From Eulemur rufifrons (lineage: Eukaryota; Chordata; Mammalia; Primates; Lemuridae): 64,000 nt of DNA. Location: positions 64,425,501-64,489,500 of the forward strand of contig NC_090983.1 of the NCBI RefSeq assembly GCF_041146395.1, given 5' to 3'. Under the pieces are notes generated by a model. It ran no database searches, was not told where the DNA came from, and worked only from the letters and a program-made list of their open reading frames with translations. This document shows, piece after piece, positions 35,320-46,545 of the stretch. Numbering within the stretch: position 1 is the stretch's first letter; every line of letters starts with the position of its first letter. The position numbers were made by a program, and so were the translations under genes.

Positions 35320-36319
35320 CCAATACTGATTTCCTACTTGTACAATAAAAAATGAAACACATGGTTATAGACCTTATTGCTGTGGAAATCAAAGTACTTC
35401 ATTCATAATAAGAAATACTGTAGTCTTTGGACTCTTCTTGTAGAGAGTTTGGGTCAAAGATATCCCCATTTAGTCAGTGTCTTAGCTAAATAGAAGGCAG
35501 TTGACAACTTACCAGAAGCTCTGTAGGTGGTACAGGGGTACAGTGGCCTAATTCATTGGCCAGTGTTCTATTTCCTGTGTTAAATTGAACACTGAATGGA
35601 ATTTTAATTGTATTGAAAGGGTGGAGAAAGTACACTTTAACTGATTCTCAAATAATAAATTATTTTTCATAATTTGCATCACACTGTCAGGCTGTTTGCA
35701 GTCCTGGGCTCCTTCTAAGTCTAGAGGAGGAGCCATGTTCTCTTTCTGGATAAATCAAGGTCATTTCTATTTGGCAGGCAAGGTTTAAAAAGAAAAAGAA
35801 AAGAAGAAAAAGCAAAAAAGAAGCCACCCACTATTCTCTGAGTGCCCTTCCTAGCAAACAGTTGTTTCTTCTTGCTTTCTGAATCTCTGTTGCCCCAGCT
35901 GGGCCTCCCTGTTCCATTCTGAGTACATGAACAAGTCATGGATAGCTTACACTTACAAACATTTCATTCTAAATAGTTGTACTTATGAGTCAAATTATAA
36001 GACTTTCACTAAAATTAGAAACCTAAAAGTCTTTTTACATCTGAGCTCCTGCTTAAAAAAATCAAAGCAAAATATTTATATAATGCAAAGTCTCCAGCTG
36101 CTGTAGGACATGCAGTTTAAATGATCTATCCCTGTAATACTTCTTGATATTAGAATGGCTAGTTCTACTAGAATACTGAATGCAGTAGAAAATCAAATTA
36201 GCATGGTTTGGGCAAATACAAGTTACATGTAAACTAGGGTGTTTCAAATATAGTAGGATACCACTATTTCCCAAACTATGGGCAAATATAGTATTACGAA
36301 ACAGTCTCTCTGGGGGAAA
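35320..36319. other. 1.0 kb with no gene or clear repeat
   Basis: AT-rich; an A/G-rich tract lies at about 35788-35820. Confidence 0.5.
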
Positions 36320-37510
36320 AAATGAAATTGTACACCTACCTCCATACTAAACTTAATTTGAATTGGAACATAAACCGAAACATAAACTCAGAACTATAAA
36401 TCTTCTAGAAGGGATACTGGATTAGTTTTAGATGTCTTCTAGAAGATGACATCATTGTGACTTCAGGTTAGGCAAATATTTCTTCTTGCACATGACACAA
36501 AAAGCACAAATCACAAACTTAAACAATTGATAAATTGAACATCATCAAAATCAAACATTTTTGCTTACCAAAATATACCACCTTTAAGCAAATGAATAGA
36601 CAGTTACCAACTGGGAAAATGTTCACAGCGTATATATCTGACAAATGACTTGGATCCAGAATACATAAAGAATTTCTATAAATCTATCATAAAGAGACAA
36701 CCCAATTAAAGACTTGAACAGGCATTGAATAAAAGAAGATATATGAATGGCCAGTAACCTCAAAAAAGGTGTTTGACATCATTAGACGTCAAAGAAATGC
36801 AAATTATGAGATGCCATTTCATATCCACTAGGGTAGCGAAAATAAAAAAGACTGCCAACACCAAATTTGGGGGAGGATGTTTAGCACTTGGAATTCTTAA
36901 TCATTGTGGGATAAAATGATCTAACCACATTGGAAAATTGTTCAACAGTTTCTTACAAAGTGAAACATACATTTATCTTGTATGACCCAGCAATTCCACT
37001 CATAGTTCTTTATCAACAGGAAATAAAAACATAGGTTCATAAAAACACACAAAAATGTTTATAGCAGCCTTATTTTTAAGGCCCTAGACTGGAAACAATC
37101 CAAATGTCCATTAACAGGACAATGGATAAACAAATTATCTTTTAATGGAATACTACTCAGCAATAAAAAAGAACAAACTACTTATTCAAGCAACAACATT
37201 GATGAATCTCTAAAATATGCTGAGTGAAGGAAGCCAGTTGCAGAAAGGTCCTTATTCTATGATTTCATTTACATGAAATCCGGATCCTGGCAAAACTCCT
37301 CTATGGTGATAGACATTAGACAGTGGTTGGAAAGGGAGTTGACAGGAAAGGAGAATGAGGAAACCATCTTATGGATGGCAATGTCCCATATCTTGTCTTG
37401 AGTGGTGGTTATACAACTGTATGCAATTGTCAAAACTCATGAACCGAACACATGATCTATGTATTTTATTCTATGTTAATTGAATCTCAATTTTTTTAAA
37501 AAAGTAAAAA
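36320..37510 (+). mobile_element. Old L1 (L1M-type) 3' half, sense
   Basis: Diverged ORF2 C-terminal and 3' UTR sequence: 'aaaagcacaaatcacaaact', 'ttgataaattgaacatcatc', 'aatgcaaattatgagatgcc', 'tgacccagcaattccactca', 'aatccaaatgtccattaaca', 'tggaatactactcagcaata', 'ggaagccagttgcagaaagg', then a tail near 37490-37505. Many stops; no coding capacity. A 23-bp foreign insertion sits at 36412-36434 (see findings). Confidence 0.9.
36401..36445. repeat. 11-bp duplication flanking a 23-bp insertion
   Basis: TCTTCTAGAAG occurs at 36401-36411 and again at 36435-36445. The 23 bases between them interrupt the L1 order and match 37958-37980 at 22 of 23 positions. Confidence 0.8.
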
Positions 37511-40055
37511 GAGTCTGTCTTCTCCTGCTAAAATGATTACAGGCTGACGAATAATCTAAGGTGGAAACCTAGAGGATGTGAGATGTTGTATGTGAGATTT
37601 CTCAGAAGAAGGTGATGGCTGCCTACAATATGCCCAGGTATGTCTGTGCTCAAAAGAGTCTTAGAGAGAGTGACCTGGAGTCAACAACCTGCTAAGGAAA
37701 TGGAAAGTACAGCTTCTATACCAGCCAATCTGGGGACATCGCTGGAGGCCATTTTGGTGAAGGGGAGAGGGATGGGCCCAGGCTTTGCCAGCAGTAAAGA
37801 TGGCAACTCTCGTACTTCATCCAGGGAAGGTGGTACATGGAGATCTTTCTTGGGATGCTTCAGGTGCTTTTTGGCTTGGGAGTCAACTGGCTGATGAAAG
37901 ATCAGTTACTGAGTGTATATTATAGGTAAAGCTGAGGTAAAAGCATCCTGAAGTCAGGGATACTGGATTAGTTTTAGGTGTCAGAATTGTTCCTTATACC
38001 TTGTTTCTTGAAGCCAGGGACGTTGGGTTCTGCCTCAGACAGGAGGTGGAGTCCATGTGGTTAGGCTTCCTGATGGAAAAGAAGAATTCCTTTATGTTCA
38101 CAGTTATGGAAGAGCATTGATCCTCCAAAGACTGCCTTTCATCTGCATAAACAATGGACTTTATATAACTTGATTCCCCAGTGGAGTCTCATATAAGACT
38201 CAAAGAGTCTTCTTGACACCCGAATGCTTTCAATGCTACTGAAAAGCAAAAGGGATTTGATGAGCAGTCAGAGAGGGTGTCAACATCAAAGTGACTTCTC
38301 TTCCAGCAATGGTAAGAACAGCAGGACCCTAAGGCATTTCTTATTTTTTGTCCAGGTCCTGTCAAAAATTGGAGCTAGTATCCCTGATGACAGACGTAAA
38401 AGTGATATGAACAGTGTGATTCTCTTGCATTTTAGGAGTCAGGCTCTTGGAAACTGTTTCAGAGAATTTTACTTGTATATCCTTAATCCCTTAAATGGGG
38501 TAGTATCTAATGTGGCTATAATTAGAACTTGGTTTTAGGAAACCTGAGATATCACTTGGGTCCCTTAATAATCAGTGCCTCTGATTATTCCTGATTGACA
38601 ACTATGTGTATTGCATCTGATATGGACCATTCTTTTGTACCTGTAGCCCTCACAATTTGAACATTTCTTGTTATATATCCTAAAGATACAAAAATGTTGC
38701 GAGACAGCGTCCATCAAACACTTGGGAAGTTCATCCAGAAGGAAGCATCATATTCATGGACTGCCTTTGTTCATATTGTTATAGACATTTCATTTGTCAG
38801 CCACAAAATTGTTCATATTTCAACATCTGTTACTCTGCACATACGGATGGAAAGATGAAGATTTTGTGTAGTGAATACTTGATTGGAGTGCTGGCATTTC
38901 TAACAGTACTGGCAATTTTTGAAATTGACCAAGGCATTAGGAAGACTTTGCTTTATGGATTATATATCACTTTCTTATGGATTATATACCATTCTTGCTA
39001 ATTGTACTAAACTGGGAAGACTGCAAGAGAAATGAGAACAGTTTATGCTTTGCTCTCCTGCCTCCCCCAGAGTACCTTTAGAAGGGCTCTGGTGGGAACA
39101 ACAAACTAGACAAAAAATGAAGACAGTGGCAATGGTGGAGAAAAGTTAGATGTCACTAAGGAGAACCATGAAATTCTGGGATGGTGGACTTTAGGATAGT
39201 AGCTGTCAAGTTGTTATCCTATTTCTATGTGCATTTTTTCCCCTTTAACATAACTCTTTCAGGGTTCAATTTAAATGAATTGGGAGCTCTAAAGCAGGTT
39301 TTACCTTGCAGAGTAATCCCTCTTAGCATTTTAGACTTCTCTAGCTATTCCATTCCCTCCCCTTTTCAAATACTATTCATGTTTGTTTTGTTTATTAAAG
39401 ATATTTTCCCAACATAATATCATTGCAGGGAAACAAAATTGTTTCCTCCACAGAGAACAAGATTAATGTGCAAACCTAGCACTTGTTTACTTATGTTTTA
39501 TAATAATTTAAAAGTCTTATCCCATCATTGAATTAAATATTCATGGTAAAAAAGAAAATGCAAGAAGTAGTGTGGAGGCAGGGACAAGATTCTGGGATGT
39601 ACTCCAGAGATAGACAGGCTGACCACTTGATTTCAGTTTTGTAGGTTTATCTGATTATTTTTCTCCAGCACCCTTCAAATTTCAGTATAAATGCTTTCGC
39701 TGATGATTCTTTTGTTAAACACGTTGTTTCTAAATAGTATAAAAATGTATGCTATGCTTTTCCAGGAACCTGTTACTCTGTTAGCTCCTTTTTTACTTTA
39801 TTTTATTTTTAGTTGGTGGTGGCAATAAGAATGAGACCGATGCAGCAGGAAACCTCAAGGATGAGTTTTCTGTTTGGGTGGGCCTTTTCCGTGACAGTAA
39901 CACCCTCAGAAATATTTGTGTTCAGCCATATTTAAACTTGAGTGAAAATGGACAACTGAAAGTTACTTCTGTTATTTAGAAGAAGTAGAAATTTTTCTTT
40001 TCTTTTTTTCTTTTATTCAGAGTAAAAAGTAGAGTAACAAGCTTGGTAATCAAAT
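37511..40055. other. 2.5 kb unassigned block with several plus-strand open frames
   Basis: Open frames of 84 (37640-37894), 104 (38224-38538), 81 (38756-39001) and 78 codons (39181-39417) all lie on the plus strand, in differing registers. I recognise no domain or family. Base composition is less AT-rich at 37600-38500. It may be a decayed retroelement or retrocopy. A 14-bp direct repeat TTATGGATTATATA lies at 38953-38966 and 38975-38988. Confidence 0.35.
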
Positions 40056-40510
40056 ATGGAAAGAGCATAACAAGCCAACCCAAAACTATGTGGCTTCAAA
40101 CAATAGTAATTTATTATTTTTTTCGTGATTTTGTGGCTCAGGAATTTGGAGGAGGTTTGTCTGCTCCACATGTTGTCAGCTGGGGTGGGGCTGTGGGCTG
40201 CATTTAGCTGGCAGCTTGGATGAACTAGAAGGTTGTGAAGGTTTCACTTTTATAGCTGGCGCCTCTTACTTTGCTCGTTGCCTTTTTCTCTCCACACGGG
40301 TAGCTAGGTCTTCCTCACAAGACAGTGCTCTCAAGATAGTTGGACTTCTTACTTGGTGGCTGGCTTCCAAAGGGAAAGGAGACAGCTGCCAGGCACAGCT
40401 TCATTTCCACAACATCTTAGTGGTTAAAGCAAGTCCCCATGTCAGCCCAGATTCAAGCTGAGACAAGGTAGATTCCACCTTCTGATGGGAGGAGTGGCAG
40501 GTGAGTACTA
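40056..40510 (-). mobile_element. MaLR-type LTR (MLT1-like), antisense
   Basis: 'cataacaagccaacccaaaa', 'tatgtggcttcaaacaatag', 'taatttattatttttttcgt', 'gattttgtggctcaggaatt', 'agtggttaaagcaagtcccc', 'gtcagcccagattcaagctg' and 'gattccaccttctgatggga' follow the antisense order of an old MaLR LTR. The relative at 46000-46545 has the same layout. Confidence 0.6.
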
Positions 40511-41155
40511 GAAGGGAAGGAATTGGCAGTGGTTTTTTGGAGATTATCTGTCACACTTATTTACACATGTTACTTAAATTGGAAGGGACCATTTTAGAAA
40601 ACCTGCCAATGTCAACTTGTTCTAGTCAGGTGGACCGCTACAGTGAAACTTACGAAACTTTTATTGGTAGATTGTCTCATGACTTTACGAATCAAGTGAT
40701 GTTGACCAAAACTCCTTGCCCATCTTACCCCACCCCGACACACACACATACTCAAAATTATCTAGTCTCATTAAACAATATCTTGGCTGTCTCATGGAAC
40801 GTTTATTTACCCATTGTAGCTAAGTTCTTAGGATACTGTCATAAATGCATTCTTGATTATTAGGAAATTTGAGCCAAGAAGATTAATTTAGTCTAGACCT
40901 AAAAATAATTCTAGATTTTCCATCATTCTATTTCAATTGACCACGTAACTCATCTTGCTTTTCCTCCTACTTCCTGGAGGAGTAGTATAGGTTCATTTGC
41001 TCATAGCCAGAGATGATCTTGAAAATAAGTGCCTTTTTTTGACAGAAAAAATAAGGCTGGAATTCTAATGTAAAAGGTAACCTAATGTAACCCCCCATTA
41101 CAAAGGTGAGTCCAAGGCTTGTGGAATATAAAAATCTACTGTCCCTATTGCATCT
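40511..41155. other. No gene seen
   Basis: A 120-codon open frame at 40501-40863 has no recognisable domain and contains a CA-rich stretch near 40736-40752. I do not support it as a gene. Confidence 0.45.
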
Positions 41156-41200
41156 CTGTTGCATAAGTATTAAACTGTCCCTGTTGCATAAGTATTAAAC
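41156..41200. repeat. Local tandem duplication, 25-bp period
   Basis: CTGTTGCATAAGTATTAAAC occurs at 41156-41175 and exactly again at 41181-41200, separated by TGTCC. Confidence 0.95.
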
Positions 41201-41229
41201 AATAAAATATATTGCATGATTGTTGTGTA

Positions 41230-41420
41230 GTAAATACTCAGAAGAAAGAGCCACGGGATAGGCATCAGAGGCCTGATATGCTGGTCACCTTTGGCAAGTG
41301 GCTTTATTTCAAGCTTTTCCTTTAATCTATAAAATGAGAATTATTCCTTCCTGTCTACCTCTGTTTGTGAAGCTTAAATAAATAAAAGTATTTAGGACCA
41401 CACATTAGGTTTGATAACTG
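41230..41420 (+). repeat. MIR fragment, sense
   Basis: 'ggataggcatcagaggcctg', 'ggtcacctttggcaagtggc', 'tttaatctataaaatgagaa' and 'gtgaagcttaaataaataaa' fit the MIR order. Confidence 0.65.
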
Positions 41421-41445
41421 GATGTTAAAAGAAGTGTTTGGGTAA

Positions 41446-41460
41446 CCAAAAAAAAAAAAA
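41446..41460. repeat. Poly-A run
   Basis: About 13 A in a row; no element could be attached to it. Confidence 0.8.
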
Positions 41461-41997
41461 GTGAGAGAAAGAACTCAACTAAAAAATATATGCATATATA
41501 CATATGTATCTCCTCCAAGGGTCTTACAGTCTCATTAGAATGTATTTCCAGTAGGATATTTAGTTAAGGCATAGCAATAGTTTAAAATAACCCCACTTAT
41601 TTCCAGAGAGAGTTAGCAAGACCTTTCTTTGCAGTTCTGCTTGATTCTGCTGATTTTGCAGAAAGTTTGGGTTAGGTCCCCTTTAAATGTCTAATTCTAA
41701 TTCCTGGAAAAGCTGAGTAATATAGCATGACAGGAACCATAGGACTCAAAATTGGGCCTGTCCTTTGTGCCGTGGGATTCTTTCCACTTCTGACCTTCCT
41801 GGACAGTACTTTTATTTATTTGTAGTCAGAGCTTCTTTTCATGACTGATTTATTAAGAATTTTAAAAGATCACCAGAGAACCATCAGATAAGAATAATTA
41901 TATATTGTTGGCCATAAAATAGTTGCCATATTTAACTGATCATATACAATAGTTTCTTCATTTGTCAGGGAGTTTCTTCATTTTTCAAATATAGGCC

Positions 41998-42200
41998 TGT
42001 GCTGTCTAATACCATAGACATGAGCTAGGTCTGACTATTTAAATTTAAATTAATTAAAATTAAAAATTCAATTCCTTAGTCATGCTAGCCATATTTCAAG
42101 TGCTCATTAGCTACATGTGGCTAGTCGCCACGATATTGAACATTGCAAATGTAGAAAACTTTCATCATCACAGAAAATTCTAATGGATAGCCCTATTATA
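41998..42200. mobile_element. hAT-type MITE, relative of 5407-5575
   Basis: 'tgtgctgtctaataccatag', 'atttcaagtgctcattagct', 'acatgtggctagtcgccacg', 'atattgaacattgcaaatgt' and 'catcatcacagaaaattcta' are the body of the family seen at 5407-5575, in the reverse orientation. Ends are diverged. Confidence 0.65.
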
Positions 42201-44319
42201 GACTATTTTCTACTTCTGTGTTGGCTGTATTTCTTTCCTGCTATCTCCCTCAAAAGCTCTTTCTTTCATGTTTATTTGTTTTGGGTGAGCAATGGGGAAA
42301 AAAAGGAGATCAAACTCATGTCGTATTTTTTAGTGGTGTCGATGAAATAGTTGGTAATTGGATGGATTGAAACTATTGGCTAGAGTAACATTTTTGAAAT
42401 ATCTTTATTTTATATCTATTGCCCAAAGCAGTGGTTGTAGAGATTTTTATATGTTTTTTCAGTGGGCTAGAAACATATCAGCTAAACACTTCTCATGAAC
42501 TAGTGACTACACTTTTCCTATGTTGTTTCATTACTTCCAAAAATTTTACTTTATGACAAGCTCCTTTATTACAGTGAAATTAGGCTACTGTGCTCATATC
42601 AAAGTTATTTGAAGTATTATGTGCCCTTTTCTCAGTTTAAACAAAATTTCTGATCCAAGATCTGTTCAGATCTTGATATATGCCAATTAAAATATTGACT
42701 TTAAACAAAGGGGTCATAAAAAAATCTGAGATTAAAATGAATAGGAGCTGAGTCCTTATCACATAATCCAAAGTAAACGAGGATTGCACAATGCCATACT
42801 TAAGAAGCACAGTTCAGTTGCACAGGCGTGTTTCTAGATATTCCAAACTGCTTTTAAATTATAGTTCTTTGTGTTGAGAGATTGATATTTAAATATGCTT
42901 GGGAATTAAAATTCACTTTATGATGAATAGTTGCTAAAAGGCTTTAAGATAGCACTGTGAAGATGTGGTATGAAAAAGAACAGTCTCCAAAGCCAAGCCA
43001 CATTTCTTCAGATCAGAATCAGAAGATTTTATGTAAGCAGTGGGGTCTACCAAAGGTTTCTTCCATAATGGATGCTTGTTTTTCACTTTAACATTGACAT
43101 AATTTATGTAAAGCCAGAAAATAAAATATACCTTAATGTCACTTAATGTTTGTTACTTGGACCAAATTTTAGTAATTTTAATGGTGAAATGAAAAATGAA
43201 GTTTTGTTGCTGAAAACTTGAATTCGGTGAACTCAGGTTCACCGGTGAACTCATAATTGTGAACAGACATGTTTTAAGAATACTTTTCTATCTTCATATC
43301 AAAACCAGTGAGACTAGGTGCTTACCCAAAAGATAAAACCAGTTAGCTGGGAGCCAGGAACCTCAGAAGAGAAGAGTAGAGCTCACAGTTCATCTCGTTG
43401 GATCCCACATGATGAGAATTACTTGAGAATTGGGTAACTAGGGTGATTTCCCAGGTCTAATTCTTCTTTTTGCTGGGTAGTTGGGCAGACTATTTAGCAT
43501 ATCTGTCTAGAACTTAAAACCATTAAATGAAATGCTTGTCATTAATGTTACCCAATCACTGTGTCATGACACACCAATGTGTCACAGAGATTTCCTACAG
43601 TGTTGCAGCAAGCCTAGCTTTCCCCAAAGCTCTGGCTCCTTTGACACATTGCCACTAGGCTACCCACATGGCCTGTACTCTTTTCCCCTACCTCAAACAT
43701 TTTACTATCTCGATTTAGCCAAGGATGTTTCTTGAACAGGGTTGGTTTGTGGTTCCTAATCTGAGTTCCTTCATGCATATCAAGCTGTTAATGCTGCAAG
43801 AAGTTAAGTCAGTCTTTATACAATAGGGCTAACAGTTTATTGTGAAAATACCATTTCTTCGACTTAAGCATTGCCAATGCCCCATTCAACCACTATTTCT
43901 TTTATTTCCTGGAGTCTGGAAGGCATTTGGGATACCAGGTGAAAAGGAACAATGAAGAACAGAAAAGTGTTGGTGGAATGGCAAATGCTTTTGAACTTTA
44001 TTGTTTCTAATGGGCCAGAAAAATGTATGTGTGGATCTGTCCATTATTACAGGCACTTTTAGATTCCCCTCCACAAAGCTTTCTGTGGTCACCAATTGGA
44101 GTCAATCTCAATCTATCTCCCTTTCCTCATTCTCCTACTGTATGTCATTTAGATCTCTATGATGTTACTGATTAGAGTCTGCTTTGCCACGTGGTTATTT
44201 GTGCATGTCTTTTTTTTGTATCATCAGAAGTACATATAATATTATATAACACAATATATAAATTTATATGTAGCTATATATTTTTAAGTTCCTTATATAT
44301 AATAGATTCATGTTCAATA
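42201..44319. other. 2.1 kb with no gene or clear repeat
   Basis: AT-rich. A 14-bp perfect palindrome lies at 43237-43250 (see findings). The stretch 44220-44300 is almost pure A/T. Confidence 0.5.
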
Positions 44320-44835
44320 AATAGTATTGTGTACCTACTCTGTACAGGATGCTGGTGATAAAAAAAAGAACAAAACATATACAACCTCTTCTCTCAAGGA
44401 GCTTTCATAATGAAGCAGAGAGGATGGTCATTAAATGATAATTTAAATTGCAGTTTGATGAGTTCAGAAAAGGAGATATATATACATATATAATGCTATG
44501 TTAAGACTATATAACAGGAAGACCTAGCCTCTTCTGGGGAACAAGAGGGAAGATTTTCTGTTAGAAAAGGTTTAAGCTGAGATTTGAAGAATAAGGAGTT
44601 AACTAGGCAAAGAGGTAGAGAAAGACCATTCCATACAGAGAGAATAGCATGTGTGAAGCATAGTGCTGGGTTGTTGCATTGCAAGTATGAGGAGCTGAAA
44701 GACCAGAATGCCTGGATCTTAGCAGGTGAGGAAGAGCATGGTGCAAGAAGGTGCTGGAGAAGTACGAGTCAAATCTTGTAGGGATTTGTGGGCCATGTGA
44801 AGGATTTCGTTCTCTAGCCTGAGATCAAGAAGCAG
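44320..44835 (-). repeat. L2 LINE fragment, antisense
   Basis: 'gtgtacctactctgtacagg', 'caaggagctttcataatgaa', 'aagctgagatttgaagaata', 'gaccattccatacagagaga', 'atagcatgtgtgaagcatag', 'ttgtagggatttgtgggcca' and 'gaagcagccattgaaaggta' follow the antisense L2 order closely. Confidence 0.7.
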
Positions 44836-45995
44836 CCATTGAAAGGTATAAAGGAGATGATGCTTAATCTACACTTATCCTAATAGCCTCCCAGTGGATT
44901 CTGGCTTCTAGCTTCTGTAACTTACATTTGCACTCATCATTCTCCTTTGCATTGTGCCTGCTGTAGGAAAGGAGGAAGTAGCATGTCTTATGCAGGTAAT
45001 TAGAACCTCTCTACCAAAAGGTAGTGAGATACTTCCTCAGAAAAGAAACTGACTAGTAGGTTGATAGACTACCAGTCTGGATCCAAAGCTTTCAAAACTT
45101 GAATTTTATTCTGTCATGGATGTGAAACACTTAGTTTATTCTGAAAACCTGATTTCTAACAATCATTTTCCTCCCAATTTATTAGTGGACTATTGCCTAC
45201 GTAACACAGAATTCTGAGATCATTCCCTCTGCCATACAAAATTCCCCCAAGAACAGTTAGCTATCAATGAGGAAAATGCAATGTCTTTTCTTTTGCTGGA
45301 CATGTGTGCCTGTGTGAATCATGTGCAATCTCTCAGGTAACCCTAGGGAAGGGAAAAGGGGAGGAGGAGCCAAAATGCAAAGGATCTGGTGCTAGGTGCT
45401 CAGTCATTCACTATTTGTTGAACTGGAAGTTAAACAGATAGGAGAGTTTTAAAACTTATGGATACAAGGAGTATAAACAAGGAAAGAATGTTTAAGGGCC
45501 ATTTCAAATTTAAAAATCTAGTTTATAATATTCCTTGAAGATGCCAATGCTTTGTGTGTATAAAACTTTTAAATGACTAACATTTCTCAAATGTTAAAAC
45601 AAAACTAGAGATATGCATAAATAAAAAGGCACAGGTCCAGAAAGGGTGTTTTTACTTTTTGAACTGGTAGGAGTAATAGAAATATAAAAGAATGTAATTG
45701 TTTAGAGTAACCAGTTCTTACTGAAAAGAAGCACCGAAGAAAGTAGTTTTTAGTCAATACTTGATTATTTGATAATCACTACTATGCTAAATACAAAATA
45801 GAAAAGCAGGGGTACAGTATTTGCTTATGAGAAACATTTCTTTTAAATGTAAACTTTGTATTTGTTTTCAAGCATTCTGAAATCTTGGACAGGGTATTTA
45901 ACCTTTGACCTAGTTTTCTACTACATAGTATGGCTATAGAAGGCAGTGGATGTAGAAGGGCTTTTAAAAACATAGAGCATCATCCAAATGTATTT
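44836..45995. other. 1.2 kb with no gene or clear repeat
   Basis: Nothing recognised. Confidence 0.5.
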
Positions 45996-46545
45996 ACTAG
46001 TATTCTTGTTCCAATTATCTATTACTGAGTAACAAACCACCTCAAACTTAAAACAATGACTTACCATTTTGCACAATTCTCTGGGTTGGCTGGGATCAGC
46101 TGTGTGGCTCTTCTGTTCCATTTGACTTTGACGGAGTCACTCAGGCAGCTGCACGCAGTTGGGAGCTCAGCTGAGCATAGAATGTCCAAGATGGGCTCGT
46201 TCACATGCCTCACAGTTGTCTGGCTGTTGGCCGGAGTGCCTGTGTGCTCCTCTGTGTGCATCCCATTCTGCAGAGCACCTCTCTCCATGAGTTTGGATGG
46301 CAGACTAGCACAGATGTCTTTCCATGACAGTTGGCTGAAAGCCTTTTCAGGCCTAAATCTGAAAGTCACTCAGTGATACTTCTACATTCTTCTGGTCCAG
46401 GCACAGGGACATCCCATATTCCAGTGGAGGTAAAATAGGTTCCAACCCTCCACTTACGAGGGCAGAGTCACACTGGGAAAACATGCAGAATGGGAGGGAT
46501 TGTGGCAGCCATCTTTGGAACATTCTACCAGAATTATTATTAAAT
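45996..46545 (-). mobile_element. MaLR-type LTR (MLT1-like), antisense
   Basis: 'ccaattatctattactgagt', 'aacaaaccacctcaaactta', 'aacaatgacttaccattttg', 'tctgggttggctgggatcag', 'ctcaggcagctgcacgcagt', 'tgtccaagatgggctcgttc' and 'gggagggattgtggcagcca' follow the antisense LTR order. Overlapping frames of 106 codons (plus) and 102 codons (minus) at about 46056-46376 lie inside it on opposite strands and are not genes. Confidence 0.65.

Noticed and set aside
46056..46376. Opposed 106- and 102-codon frames
   Set aside because: Both lie inside an old LTR and overlap on opposite strands.
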